A DNA stretch of 64,000 nucleotides, taken from NCBI GenBank assembly GCA_002435785.1, contig DIUC01000043.1:1-64000 (forward strand). Reading direction: 5' to 3'. The stretch's first letter is position 1. Every line of letters starts with the position of its first letter. The translations under genes and the position numbers were made by a program. This stretch comes from Saprospiraceae bacterium UBA6168 (GTDB taxonomy: Bacteria > Bacteroidota > Bacteroidia > Chitinophagales > Saprospiraceae). This document shows, in pieces, positions 8,825 to 16,621 of this stretch. The notes beneath the pieces were generated by a model, which was not told the DNA's origin, did not search any database, and saw only the letters and a program-made list of their open reading frames with translations.

Positions 8825-9673
8825 ATGCAAACCTTCACCACCGAGGACATCACCAATTATTACGACCACACCGAGCCGCACTACCGCCAGTTCTGGAAGA
8901 TGGAGCAGAGCATGGGCCTGCACTATGGCATCTGGGACACCAGTACCAAGACCCTCGCCGAGGCCATCGTCAACACCAATGCAAAGCTGGCGGCCTTGGG
9001 CAGCATCACCCCCAACGATAGGGTGCTGGACGCTGGCTGTGGGGTAGGTGGCTCGTCCATTTTTTTGGCAAAAAACATCGGTTGCCAAGTCACGGGCATC
9101 ACCCTGAGTGAGCGGCAAGTGCGCACCGCCACTCATTTTGCCGAGAAGAACGGCGTCGGCCACTTGGCCAATTTCGAGCGGATGGACTATACCCAGACCC
9201 GTTTCCCCGACCACCATTTCGATGTGGTGTGGGCCGTGGAATCCATGCAGACCGCTACGGACAAGTCGCTGTTTTTCAAAGAAATGCGCCGAGTCCTCAA
9301 GCCCGGTGGCAGGTTGCTAATCGCCGATGTGTTCAAGGAAGGCAACTGGAAAATCACGGAGACGCCCGTCATGCAGACCATGCTCAACGGCTGGGCCATG
9401 AGCGATGTACTGTCCATTGCGGAGCTGAACGATTTAACCAAAAATCATAATTTCACGCCTTCAAAAGTCGAGGACGTGACACCGGGTATCCGCAAGTCCA
9501 TCGTCAAATACCGCTGGTTCGCACTGGCGGGCATGATTGGCACGAAGTGGTACAACCTCTTCCATAATGGCACCCATTTTGGGCGGGTACACTACAAAAC
9601 CGGGCTGGCGCAATACCGGGCGTGGAAGCAGGGATTGTGGTCGTATCGGCTGATGGTCATTGAAGTCATTTGA
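8825..9673 (+). CDS. SAM-dependent methyltransferase, class I (type 11-like)
   Basis: Cytoplasmic small-molecule methyltransferase of 282 residues. The SAM-binding motif I DAGCGVGGSSIFLA is at about 69-82, the acidic end of strand 2 at TGITLSERQ, and the post-III block VLKPGGRLLIADV further on. The N-terminal Y-YDHTEPHY-FW-GLHYGIW pattern resembles methyltransferases acting on lipids or quinones, such as tocopherol/sterol types, but the substrate cannot be told. The stop codon sits in a small cluster of GTCATT-like words that continues into the spacer. Confidence 0.8.
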   Translation: MQTFTTEDITNYYDHTEPHYRQFWKMEQSMGLHYGIWDTSTKTLAEAIVNTNAKLAALGSITPNDRVLDAGCGVGGSSIFLAKNIGCQVTGITLSERQVRTATHFAEKNGVGHLANFERMDYTQTRFPDHHFDVVWAVESMQTATDKSLFFKEMRRVLKPGGRLLIADVFKEGNWKITETPVMQTMLNGWAMSDVLSIAELNDLTKNHNFTPSKVEDVTPGIRKSIVKYRWFALAGMIGTKWYNLFHNGTHFGRVHYKTGLAQYRAWKQGLWSYRLMVIEVI

Positions 9674-9712
9674 GTCATTGGCCATTGAAGTACAATTAAT
9701 AAAACTTAAATC

Positions 9713-10495
9713 ATGCAATACGAAAACCTCTTAGTTACGGAAAACAACGGCATTCTGCTCGTCACCGTCAATCGCCCGCAGGCACTGAATGCGCTCAACA
9801 CGGCGACCTTCTCCGACCTCAAGCAGTTCTTTGGGGAAGATGCTCCCAAGCGCACCGACATCAAGGGCATCATCCTAACTGGCGCTGGGGAAAAAGCCTT
9901 TGTGGCTGGTGCGGACATCACTGAGTTTTTGAAATTGGACGTGGCTTCCGCTTCGCAATTGTCCAAGCGTGGGCAGGACATTTTCTTGCTCATTGAGCGC
10001 TTCGCAAAGCCCGTCATTGCGGCCGTCAACGGCTTTGCCCTCGGCGGCGGCTGCGAACTGGCGATGGCCTGCCACCTGCGCATCGCCGGAGAGCGGGCAA
10101 AGTTCGGGCAGCCGGAAGTCAATCTCGGCATCATTCCCGGTTATGGCGGCTCGCAGCGGCTCATCCAGTACATTGGCAAGACCAAGGCCCTCGAACTGTT
10201 GCTGACGAGTGACATGCTCAACGCCGAGGAGGCCCTGCGCCTCGGCCTCGTCAACCACGTCGTGCCAGCCGGGCAGGAAGTGGCCAAGGCCACCGAGATT
10301 TTGGAGAAAATTGCCACCAAAGGCCCTTTTGCCGTGCAGAAGGTCATCGAGGCGGTGAACGCCTATTTTGCCCCCGGCGAAGGTGGTTTTGACAAAGAGG
10401 TTTCAGCATTTGGCGAGGCCGCCGGCACCGCCGACTTCAAAGAAGGCGCATCGGCATTTTTGGAAAAAAGGAAGGCGAATTTTGGTAATCGGTGA
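9713..10495 (+). CDS. Enoyl-CoA hydratase (crotonase family)
   Basis: Probable hydratase of trans-2-enoyl-CoA in fatty-acid or short-chain acyl-CoA breakdown, cytoplasmic, 260 residues. The oxyanion-hole motif AGADI (65-69) and FALGGGCELAMAC are present. Both catalytic glutamates are in place: Glu115 in GGGCELA and Glu135 in GQPEVNLGIIPG. Length and motifs match classical enoyl-CoA hydratases. It lies downstream of the methyltransferase gene on the same strand and is closed by a strong terminator at 10546-10584. Exact chain-length preference is unknown. Confidence 0.9.
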   Translation: MQYENLLVTENNGILLVTVNRPQALNALNTATFSDLKQFFGEDAPKRTDIKGIILTGAGEKAFVAGADITEFLKLDVASASQLSKRGQDIFLLIERFAKPVIAAVNGFALGGGCELAMACHLRIAGERAKFGQPEVNLGIIPGYGGSQRLIQYIGKTKALELLLTSDMLNAEEALRLGLVNHVVPAGQEVAKATEILEKIATKGPFAVQKVIEAVNAYFAPGEGGFDKEVSAFGEAAGTADFKEGASAFLEKRKANFGNR

Positions 10496-10545
10496 TTGGT
10501 GTTCTGGTAGGTGTCGTTATTTGCCATTTCGCATCGAGAAAGCCA

Positions 10546-10584
10546 ATAAAAAGTCCGACAAAGGTGTCTTTGTCGGACTTTTTT
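10546..10584. terminator. Strong bidirectional terminator hairpin
   Basis: A perfect 13-bp stem (10551-10563 with 10568-10580, loop GTGT) is preceded by an A run and followed by T6. It ends the transcript of the crotonase gene and could stop transcription from either side. Confidence 0.93.
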
Positions 10585-10847
10585 CTGGCTTATACGGGCA
10601 AAAAGGTCGCTTCGATGGGCAAAGGGCTGCCGCCGTTTTCAATTATGTAAGCAAGGTGCTGATTGAGTCCCTGCCCGACCCAGCCTATCAGACCGATGAT
10701 ATTGACCTAAAGACAAACTTGGTTTATGCGCATTTGAAGCAGCGGTATTTAGGGAAAATGATGCCCTGTCGTATTTTAAGTTACCTTTAGCCATGACAAT
10801 CGCCAAAAACCAATTTTCCATTCTATCATTATCAAAATCAAAACAAC
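10585..10847. other. Intergenic region with a possible decayed coding fragment
   Basis: No intact gene. One forward frame ending at the TAG at 10788-10790 reads smoothly for about 55 codons (from GQRAAAVFNYVSKVL to MPCRILSYL) but lies just after the terminator with no start. It looks more like coding sequence than random spacer, so it may be the tail of a lost gene; I do not recognise the family. Confidence 0.3.
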
Positions 10848-11033
10848 ATGGCAAGTAAAACGTTTTTGCCCAGTGCGCCCAACAAGGGGCTTTGGATAGC
10901 CGCCATTATCATCGGCTTGTTAGGCATCGTGGTTCATTTCGTTCCGGTAGATGGATTGTCGAAATACAGCTTTGAAATGCTGCTTGTCGGCTTCATCCTG
11001 CTGGCCATCGGCACGACTTATCGAAAAATATAG
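10848..11033 (+). CDS. Small two-helix membrane protein, unknown function
   Basis: A 61-residue product with two predicted membrane helices (about 15-29 and 40-55) joined by a short polar loop VPVDGLSKYSFE and ending TYRKI. The codon pattern and the clean ATG favour a real gene. I do not recognise a family. It sits alone between the crotonase terminator and the 22-bp tandem array, so context gives no role. Confidence 0.55.
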   Translation: MASKTFLPSAPNKGLWIAAIIIGLLGIVVHFVPVDGLSKYSFEMLLVGFILLAIGTTYRKI

Positions 11034-11161
11034 TGCCGCCAACACGTGTATCACCTTTCCATTGAAAACAAAATCATGCTGCTTCAAGCATGAGGCAGCA
11101 TGATTTATGCCTTCCTCTCAAATTAGATAGGCGCCGACGAGTTGATCGTAGCGACCGGATA
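11034..11161. other. Short spacer before the tandem array
   Basis: No gene seen. Together with the array (11162-11402) and the tail to 11467 this makes a gene-free stretch of about 430 bases between a forward gene and the 3' end of valS. Confidence 0.5.
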
Positions 11162-11402
11162 TTAAGTCCTCGAAGCTCGTTTTGTCCAACCAGACAGCAC
11201 GCTGTGTCCAACCACACAGCACGCTGTGTCCAACCAGACAGCACGCTGTGTCCAACCACACAGCACGCTGTGTCCAACCAGACAGCACGCTGTGTCCAAC
11301 CACAAGCACGCTGTGTCCAACCACACAGCACGCTGTGTCCAACCTCGAAGTGGGCTTTGTCCTACCGCAAAGCGCGCTTTATTTCCGACAAAGCAAGCTT
11401 TG
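11162..11402. repeat. 22-bp tandem array with a dyad in every unit
   Basis: Seven near-identical units from 11184 to 11336 start GTCCAACC and continue to an ACAGC-AC-GCTGT dyad; odd and even units differ at one base (CCAGACAG or CCACACAG), giving a 44-bp super-period. One unit (11294-11314) has lost one base. At least three diverged units follow in phase (11337, 11359, 11381), carrying AAAGC-NN-GCTTT dyads, and one diverged unit precedes (11162-11183). There are no unique spacers, so this is not CRISPR. It lies in a convergent spacer next to valS. Function unknown. Confidence 0.9.
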
Positions 11403-11467
11403 AGGAACTTTTTACTGGCGTTGCGGAGAAAAAAATTGTTTCAGTATCGCACATTTCTTCATGCTAT

Positions 11468-14269
11468 TTATCCCAACTTCGCCAACCCCTCCGCCAATAT
11501 CCGCATCTTCTCCTGCCCATCCGCCAGCTTCTTCCGCTCGGCGTCAATTACGGCAGCAGGCGCACCGCCCACGAATTTTTCATTGGAAAGCTTCTTCTCC
11601 ACGGTGGCCACGAAGCCCCGGTAGTATTCAAGTTCCTTCGTGATGCGCTCCCGCTCGGCGGCCACATCAATCGTGATGTTCATTTCGAGGAAATACTTTT
11701 CCGTGCCGGAAAGCAGCGAAACCGTGCCCGCTGGCTCCTCGTCGGTGAAGCTCAACTCGCTGAGGTTGCCCATTTTCTGCACTAATCCGGCAAGGCCGTT
11801 CAGCTCGAACATGGCCTGGGTGCTCGGCAAGTTTTGGGCAAAAAGGCGCAGGCTTTCCTTCGGCGAAATGCCCTTGCTGCTCCTGCTTTCCCGGATTTTG
11901 GTAATCAAATCCTTCGCCTTGTCCACTTTCTGAATCATGTCCTTGTCCACCCGGCCAGCGGTTGGGTAGGCGGCCACTACGCAGTCGTTGCCAGCTTTGC
12001 GGTCCCGCAGTTGGTGCCAGATTTCTTCGGTCACGAACGGCATGAACGGGTGCAAGGCGGCCATCATTTTCTCGAAAATATTAATGGTTGCCTCCAATGT
12101 CTGGTGGTCAATCGGCTCGCTCGTGCCGTCCTCGTTGAAGGCAGGCTTGATGATTTCGAGGTAAAAGGAGCAGAAATCATCCCAAATAGTTTGGTACAGC
12201 CCCATCAGCACATCTCCGAGGCGGTAGGTGGTAAAATTGGCCTCCACATCGGCCAGCGTCTGGTCGAATTTGTCCTTCATCCACGCCACGGCGAGGGCGT
12301 TTACCTCCGGCTGTTCGGCGTCGGATTTCCCCCAGCCCTTGATGAGGCGCAGGGCATTCCACATTTTGTTGCAGAAATTGCGGCCCTGCTCGCAGAGCTT
12401 GCTTTCGTTTATCACCTCCTTCGTCACCGGGTCAATCGGCGCATCGAAAATGATGTCGTTGCCCGCCGAACCAGAAAGTAACATTCCGAAGCGGACGCCG
12501 TCGGCCCCGTAGTTTTCGATAAGTTCCAGCGCATCTGGCGAGTTGCCGAGCGACTTCGACATTTTACGGCGCTTGCTGTCCCGCACCATCCCCGTGAAAT
12601 ACACGTCATGGAACGGCATCTTGCCCTTCAAATCCTTGCCCAACAGCTCCTCCGACCATTCATAACCCGACATAATCATCCGGGCCACCCAAAAGAACAT
12701 GATGTCCCAGCCCGTCACCAGTACATTGGTCGGGTAGTAGTATTTCAATTCCTCTTGATGCTCAAAACCATCGAACACCGCTATCGGCCAGAGCCACGAG
12801 CTGAACCAAGTGTCCACCACGTCTTCGTCTTGCTGCAAATCGTTGATGGTCAGTGTTTTGATGCCCGTTTTTTCTTTGGCCAATGCCAATGCTTCTTCCG
12901 CATTTTCAGCCACAAAAACCGCTTCCTCATCCCCGTCCATCAGTCGTCCGCTTTCCGAGAAACGTGGTTCGGAGCCAACTGCCACCTGCCAACTGCCAAA
13001 TTCCACCGACCGCACATACCACGCCGGAATCCGCTGCCCCCACCACAATTGGCGGCTGATGCACCAGTCCCGCACGTTGTCCTCCTGCAGCCACTGGTAG
13101 TACATGTTCCACATGCTTTCAGGGTAAAACTTCACCTCGCCGCTCTTCACCGCTTCGAGCGCCGTTGCGGCGAAGCCGCCCATTTTCAGGAACCATTGGT
13201 TGGTCAAACGAGGCTCCACCACGGCGTCCGTGCGCTCGGAGTGGCCAATGCTGGTGCGGTAATCCTCCACTTTCACGAGGTTGCCAGCGTCTTCGAGCAG
13301 CTTGCGGATTTTCTTGCGGGCCACGAAACGGTCTTCGCCCACGAGGATTTGCGCCTCGGCGTTCAGCTTGCCGTCCTCGGTCAGGATGTCCACCACGGGC
13401 AGCCCGTGCCGCTCCCCAACCTGGAGGTCGTTTTGGTCGTGGGCAGGCGTTATTTTCAGCGCTCCGGAGCCGAAATCCCGGTCCACGTAACTATCTGCGA
13501 TGATGGGTATGGCCTTGTTAATCAATGGGATAAACACCATTTTGCCCACAAGGTGCTTGTATTTCTCCTCTTCTGGGTGTACGGCGATGGCCACGTCTGC
13601 CATGATGGTTTCGGGGCGTTGCGTAGCGATGACGATGCCGTCGGAGGGATCGTCAACGAGGTTGTATTTGATGTGAAAAAGCTGCGAATTCTCCTCCCGG
13701 TGGATGACCTCCTCGTTGCTCAAAACCGTCTTCGCCTCTGGGTCCCAGTTGGTCATGCGCAGGCCCCGGTAGAGCTTGCCTTTTTTATGAAGGTCAACGA
13801 AAACTCGGATAACGGCCTTGCTCAAGCTCTCCTCCATCGTGAAACGGGTGCGCTGCCAGTCGCAGCTTGCGCCGAGTTTTTTCAATTGGTCGAGGATGAT
13901 GCCGCCATATTTTTCTTTCCAATCAAAAGCGTGTTTCAAGAACTCCTCCCGTGGGATATCGCCTTTTTTGATGCCCTGTTTGCGCAGCAACTGCACCACT
14001 TTCGCCTCCGTGGCGATGCTGGCATGGTCGGTACCGGGCACCCAGCAGGCGTTCTTGCCCTGCATCCTCGCCCGGCGGATGAGCACGTCCTGGATGGTGT
14101 TGTTGAGCATGTGGCCCATGTGCAGCACGCCAGTCACATTGGGCGGGGGAATGACGATGGTGAACGGCTCCCGCTCGTCCGGCTCGGAGTGGAAATAGTT
14201 TTTCGCCTCCCAATGGGCGTACCAGCGTTCTTCGGTTTCTTTTGGGGAGTATCGGGTGGATAAGGACAT
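11468..14269 (-). CDS. valS: Valyl-tRNA synthetase with an extra inserted segment
   Basis: Charges tRNA-Val with valine, hydrolysing mischarged threonine in its editing domain. The 933-residue product shows the class Ia signatures HMGH (50-53, in PPPNVTGVLHMGH) and KMSKS (569-573), the editing-domain motif ATQRPETIMAD (about 215-225), DWCISRQLWWGQRIPAWY (401-418) and a C-terminal coiled coil (VAAERERITKELEYY). ATG at 14269 starts the usual SLSTRYSPKETEERWY. Residues about 421-445 form an unusual insert between WYV and VFVAEN, encoded by iterated 7-bp words. The reading frame is intact, so the enzyme should still be functional. Confidence 0.96.
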   Translation of the reverse strand: MSLSTRYSPKETEERWYAHWEAKNYFHSEPDEREPFTIVIPPPNVTGVLHMGHMLNNTIQDVLIRRARMQGKNACWVPGTDHASIATEAKVVQLLRKQGIKKGDIPREEFLKHAFDWKEKYGGIILDQLKKLGASCDWQRTRFTMEESLSKAVIRVFVDLHKKGKLYRGLRMTNWDPEAKTVLSNEEVIHREENSQLFHIKYNLVDDPSDGIVIATQRPETIMADVAIAVHPEEEKYKHLVGKMVFIPLINKAIPIIADSYVDRDFGSGALKITPAHDQNDLQVGERHGLPVVDILTEDGKLNAEAQILVGEDRFVARKKIRKLLEDAGNLVKVEDYRTSIGHSERTDAVVEPRLTNQWFLKMGGFAATALEAVKSGEVKFYPESMWNMYYQWLQEDNVRDWCISRQLWWGQRIPAWYVRSVEFGSWQVAVGSEPRFSESGRLMDGDEEAVFVAENAEEALALAKEKTGIKTLTINDLQQDEDVVDTWFSSWLWPIAVFDGFEHQEELKYYYPTNVLVTGWDIMFFWVARMIMSGYEWSEELLGKDLKGKMPFHDVYFTGMVRDSKRRKMSKSLGNSPDALELIENYGADGVRFGMLLSGSAGNDIIFDAPIDPVTKEVINESKLCEQGRNFCNKMWNALRLIKGWGKSDAEQPEVNALAVAWMKDKFDQTLADVEANFTTYRLGDVLMGLYQTIWDDFCSFYLEIIKPAFNEDGTSEPIDHQTLEATINIFEKMMAALHPFMPFVTEEIWHQLRDRKAGNDCVVAAYPTAGRVDKDMIQKVDKAKDLITKIRESRSSKGISPKESLRLFAQNLPSTQAMFELNGLAGLVQKMGNLSELSFTDEEPAGTVSLLSGTEKYFLEMNITIDVAAERERITKELEYYRGFVATVEKKLSNEKFVGGAPAAVIDAERKKLADGQEKMRILAEGLAKLG
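12935..13009 (-). repeat. Short-word repeat element inside valS
   Basis: The stretch encodes about 25 residues that I would not expect in valyl-tRNA synthetases. Its core at 12973-13004 is iterated heptamers on the plus strand (CCAACTG, CCACCTG, CCAACTG, CCAAATT), like those in the spacers at 23815-23850 and 61729-61772. It reads through in frame. Confidence 0.65.
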
Positions 14270-14271
14270 TG

Positions 14272-14425
14272 CTGTATTGTTGGATTGTTTTATTGTTGAT
14301 TTGTTATTCGGTAAACGGCCATTTTTCGGGCATTGTTCCAAATAAAGGCGCAAAGAAAAGCGGTAAATGGCGAATTAGGTAGCGCCTCCAATCGTAAATC
14401 GTAAGTCGTAAATCGTAAATCCGTT
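14272..14425. repeat. valS leader and heptamer repeats in a divergent spacer
   Basis: 14272-14313 carries ATTGTTGGATTGTT-like words that recur before lysA (21947-21975). At 14392-14420 there are four ATCGTAA/GTCGTAA heptamers just upstream of the promoter element of the gene at 14441. Confidence 0.65.
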
Positions 14426-14433
14426 TACTTTTG
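14426..14433 (+). promoter_or_regulatory. Promoter -7 element directly before an ATG
   Basis: TACTTTTG fits TAnnTTTG. The ATG at 14441 begins only seven bases later, so the transcript should have almost no leader. Confidence 0.6.
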
Positions 14434-14440
14434 CCCACAC

Positions 14441-15445
14441 ATGAAGATTTCCGCCTCCATTTACAGCAACAAACACCAGCCATTGGCCGACGTCGTGCGG
14501 GACTTGGACGAGCATTTCATTGACTTTTTTCATGTGGATTGCAATAACGACCCCAGTGTTTTCAAGGATATTGAGGCCATCCACCAAAGCAGCGCCACGC
14601 CAGTTGACCTGCACATCATCTCGCCCACGCCGGAGCAGTATTTTGACTTGCTTCGCAAAACGCCAGTGAGTCGGGTGTCCTTTCAGTTGGAGCATTTTGC
14701 AGAAAAAGTGCAGTTTCCGACCGACCTGCCCAGCCAAATCGGCCTTGCGCTGATGAACGACACGTCCGTGGAAGCCTTCGCCCCCTACGCAGAGCGGTGC
14801 AGCTACGTGCTGCTGATGACCACCACGCCGGGGCATAGCGGAGGCGTTTTCAACAAGGAGACATTTCGGCGCATCCGGCAGTTTCGGCGGCTGTTCCCCA
14901 GCCACCAGATACAAGTAGATGGCGGGGTGAACGCAGAGGTGAGCTTCATCTTACGGAATTTGGGGGTGGAGAGCGCCGTGGTGGGCTCTTTTTTGTTCCA
15001 AAACAAATCGGTCGGCCCGGCGCTGTTGCACCTCAAGCGAGAGGTGGTCAGCTCCCATTATTTAATCAAGGATTTTATGATTGAAACGGAGGAACTGCCT
15101 ATTTTGGACGTGAGTGATTTGGATTTTAAAAACGCTTTGTTGGCCATAGATAAATATGAAATGGCCTTTGTTTTAATCACGGATAATGGCCAATTAAAAG
15201 GCATTATCAGCAATGCCGATGTGCGCAAGGGATTAATCCGAAATTTTGAAAACCTCCATGAAATCAATGCTTTTGACCTCGTTAATTCAAAGCCGATTGT
15301 GATTCAGGAAGATAAAACCATTGATGAGTTATTGCAGTTGATTCGGGGCGTGAAGTTTCCGTTGCAGTATATTCCGGTAGTAAATGAAAGTAATGAATTG
15401 ACGGGAGCATTGACGTTTACACAAATGATAAAAGCGGAGACATAG
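14441..15445 (+). CDS. Ribulose-phosphate 3-epimerase-like barrel fused to a CBS pair
   Basis: A 334-residue two-part protein. Residues 1-205 form an Rpe-type TIM barrel with the four metal ligands of ribulose-5-phosphate epimerases in order: His31 and Asp33 (FHVDC), His58 (VDLHI) and Asp160 (IQVDGG). The phosphate-loop region LLMTTTPGHSGGVF replaces the usual NPGFGGQ. Residues about 213-333 are two CBS motifs, which usually bind adenine nucleotides and regulate the attached enzyme. The DAHP synthase gene follows on the same strand. Epimerase activity gated by a nucleotide is inferred, not shown. Confidence 0.78.
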   Translation: MKISASIYSNKHQPLADVVRDLDEHFIDFFHVDCNNDPSVFKDIEAIHQSSATPVDLHIISPTPEQYFDLLRKTPVSRVSFQLEHFAEKVQFPTDLPSQIGLALMNDTSVEAFAPYAERCSYVLLMTTTPGHSGGVFNKETFRRIRQFRRLFPSHQIQVDGGVNAEVSFILRNLGVESAVVGSFLFQNKSVGPALLHLKREVVSSHYLIKDFMIETEELPILDVSDLDFKNALLAIDKYEMAFVLITDNGQLKGIISNADVRKGLIRNFENLHEINAFDLVNSKPIVIQEDKTIDELLQLIRGVKFPLQYIPVVNESNELTGALTFTQMIKAET

Positions 15446-15449
15446 CCCC

Positions 15450-15522
15450 TTGTGGCCGCCCAATTTATTGGGCTGGCCGTTTATGCAACATCCGGCCTAC
15501 CCAATAAATTGGGTGGCCACAA
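15450..15522. repeat. Inverted repeat between the epimerase fusion and DAHP synthase genes
   Basis: Two 30-bp arms (15450-15479 and 15493-15522) pair with three mismatches around a 13-base loop. They include CCCAATTTATTGGG-like inner dyads. The hairpin fills the spacer within a probable two-gene unit. Confidence 0.85.
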
Positions 15523-15532
15523 AAACTAAACG

Positions 15533-16531
15533 ATGATTATCCATCTAAAAAATACCGTCGCCGAGCCAGTCGCCCACGAAATAGCCCACCAGCTCCAAGC
15601 CATCGTCTTCAAGGAGGCCGACTGCTTCGTGCTCGTCACGCCTTTTGCCTTGAAGTCATTGCCGGATGCCGTTTTGCCCCACGTCCAAGCTACCTGGCCA
15701 ATGGACACCGACATACAACTCGCCAGCAAAAGCTATAAAAACGAACTGCGCCGCATCCGCTGGGGCAGCACCGAAATTGGCGGGGACACGAACCACACGG
15801 TCGTCATAGCTGGCCCCTGCTCCATCGAGTCTTGGGAACAAATAGAGTCCGTGGCGAAGCTGCTCAAATCGCTGAATATCAGCACCTTGCGGGCAGGCTG
15901 CTACAAGCCCAGGACTTCGCCGTACACTTTTCAGGGCCTCGGTTTGGAGGGCCTGAAAATGCTGGCCGAGGTACGCCGACAGTACGGCCTGAACATCATC
16001 ACGGAGGTGAAGGACAGCTCGCATATCGAGGCAGTCATTGAGTACACGGACATCGTGCAAATTGGCGCAAAAGCCATGTACGACCAGAGCATCCTGCGGC
16101 GCTGCGGGGAAATCAGAAAGCCAGTCTTGCTGAAACGTGGCTTCGGGACGACGCTGCAAGAGTTCGTGCAAGCGGCAGAGTTCATATTGAGCGGTGGCAA
16201 TTCCGAGGTGATTCTTTGCGAGCGGGGCATCCGCACTTTTGAGACAAAGACCCGTTTTACCTTCGATTTATGTGGCGCTGCTTGGTTGAAACAGCACACC
16301 AATTGCACCGTGATTTTAGACCCCAGCCATGCGATGGGCTATGCCTATGGGGTACCGGATTTGGCGAAGGCAAGTGTCGCTTTTGGTTGCGATGGGTTAT
16401 TAATTGAAACGCACCCAAACCCCAAAGAGGCGAAGAGCGACGCCTCGCAACAGCTTGATTTTGAGGAATTTACAAACTTGATGACAGATATGCGAAAGAT
16501 TGCGGGAGCGGTTGGAAAAGAATTGATTTGA
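15533..16531 (+). CDS. aroF: 3-deoxy-7-phosphoheptulonate (DAHP) synthase, type I-beta
   Basis: First enzyme of the shikimate pathway, joining phosphoenolpyruvate and erythrose 4-phosphate. The 332-residue product has a ferredoxin-like N-terminal regulatory segment (about 1-70), then the barrel with AGPCSIES (93-100), KPRTSPYTFQG (125-135), an IGAKAM block, LLKRG, CERGIRTFE and DPSHA. The motifs are those of the I-beta subfamily of Thermotoga/Bacillus type. The preceding epimerase-CBS gene acts in the pentose-phosphate network that supplies erythrose 4-phosphate, which makes a shared unit plausible. The symbol is used in the generic sense. Confidence 0.9.
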   Translation: MIIHLKNTVAEPVAHEIAHQLQAIVFKEADCFVLVTPFALKSLPDAVLPHVQATWPMDTDIQLASKSYKNELRRIRWGSTEIGGDTNHTVVIAGPCSIESWEQIESVAKLLKSLNISTLRAGCYKPRTSPYTFQGLGLEGLKMLAEVRRQYGLNIITEVKDSSHIEAVIEYTDIVQIGAKAMYDQSILRRCGEIRKPVLLKRGFGTTLQEFVQAAEFILSGGNSEVILCERGIRTFETKTRFTFDLCGAAWLKQHTNCTVILDPSHAMGYAYGVPDLAKASVAFGCDGLLIETHPNPKEAKSDASQQLDFEEFTNLMTDMRKIAGAVGKELI

Positions 16532-16541
16532 CCTGCACGAG

Positions 16542-16619
16542 CCAATTGGCAAACGAAACAAACAGCACTGTTGGAGCTTCGAAGCTCCAACAGTGCTGTT
16601 TGTTTCGTTTGCCAATTGG
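16542..16619. terminator. Perfect 78-bp palindrome between convergent genes
   Basis: The arms 16542-16580 and 16581-16619 are exact reverse complements with no spacer, centred on TTCGAA. It lies 11 bases after the DAHP synthase stop and 3 bases before the end of the opposite gene, so it can terminate both transcripts. A 39-bp stem is much longer than an ordinary terminator. Confidence 0.9.
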
Positions 16620-16621
16620 TA

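Noticed and set aside
11184..11402. CRISPR array
   Set aside because: Units are directly adjacent with no unique spacers, and no cas gene is present in the window.
11090..11785. Open frames through the 22-bp array
   Set aside because: A 22-base unit shifts frame at each copy, so the translated repeats are by-products; the frame also runs into valS in antisense.
12608..14263. 551-codon open frame on the plus strand opposite valS
   Set aside because: It lies completely inside the valS gene in antisense; valS has all class I motifs, and the antisense product is rich in His and Val without any recognisable domain.
14375..14914. Minus-strand frame with a YDLRFTI end
   Set aside because: The YDLRFTI-like peptide is the translation of the ATCGTAA heptamers, and the rest is antisense to the epimerase-CBS gene.
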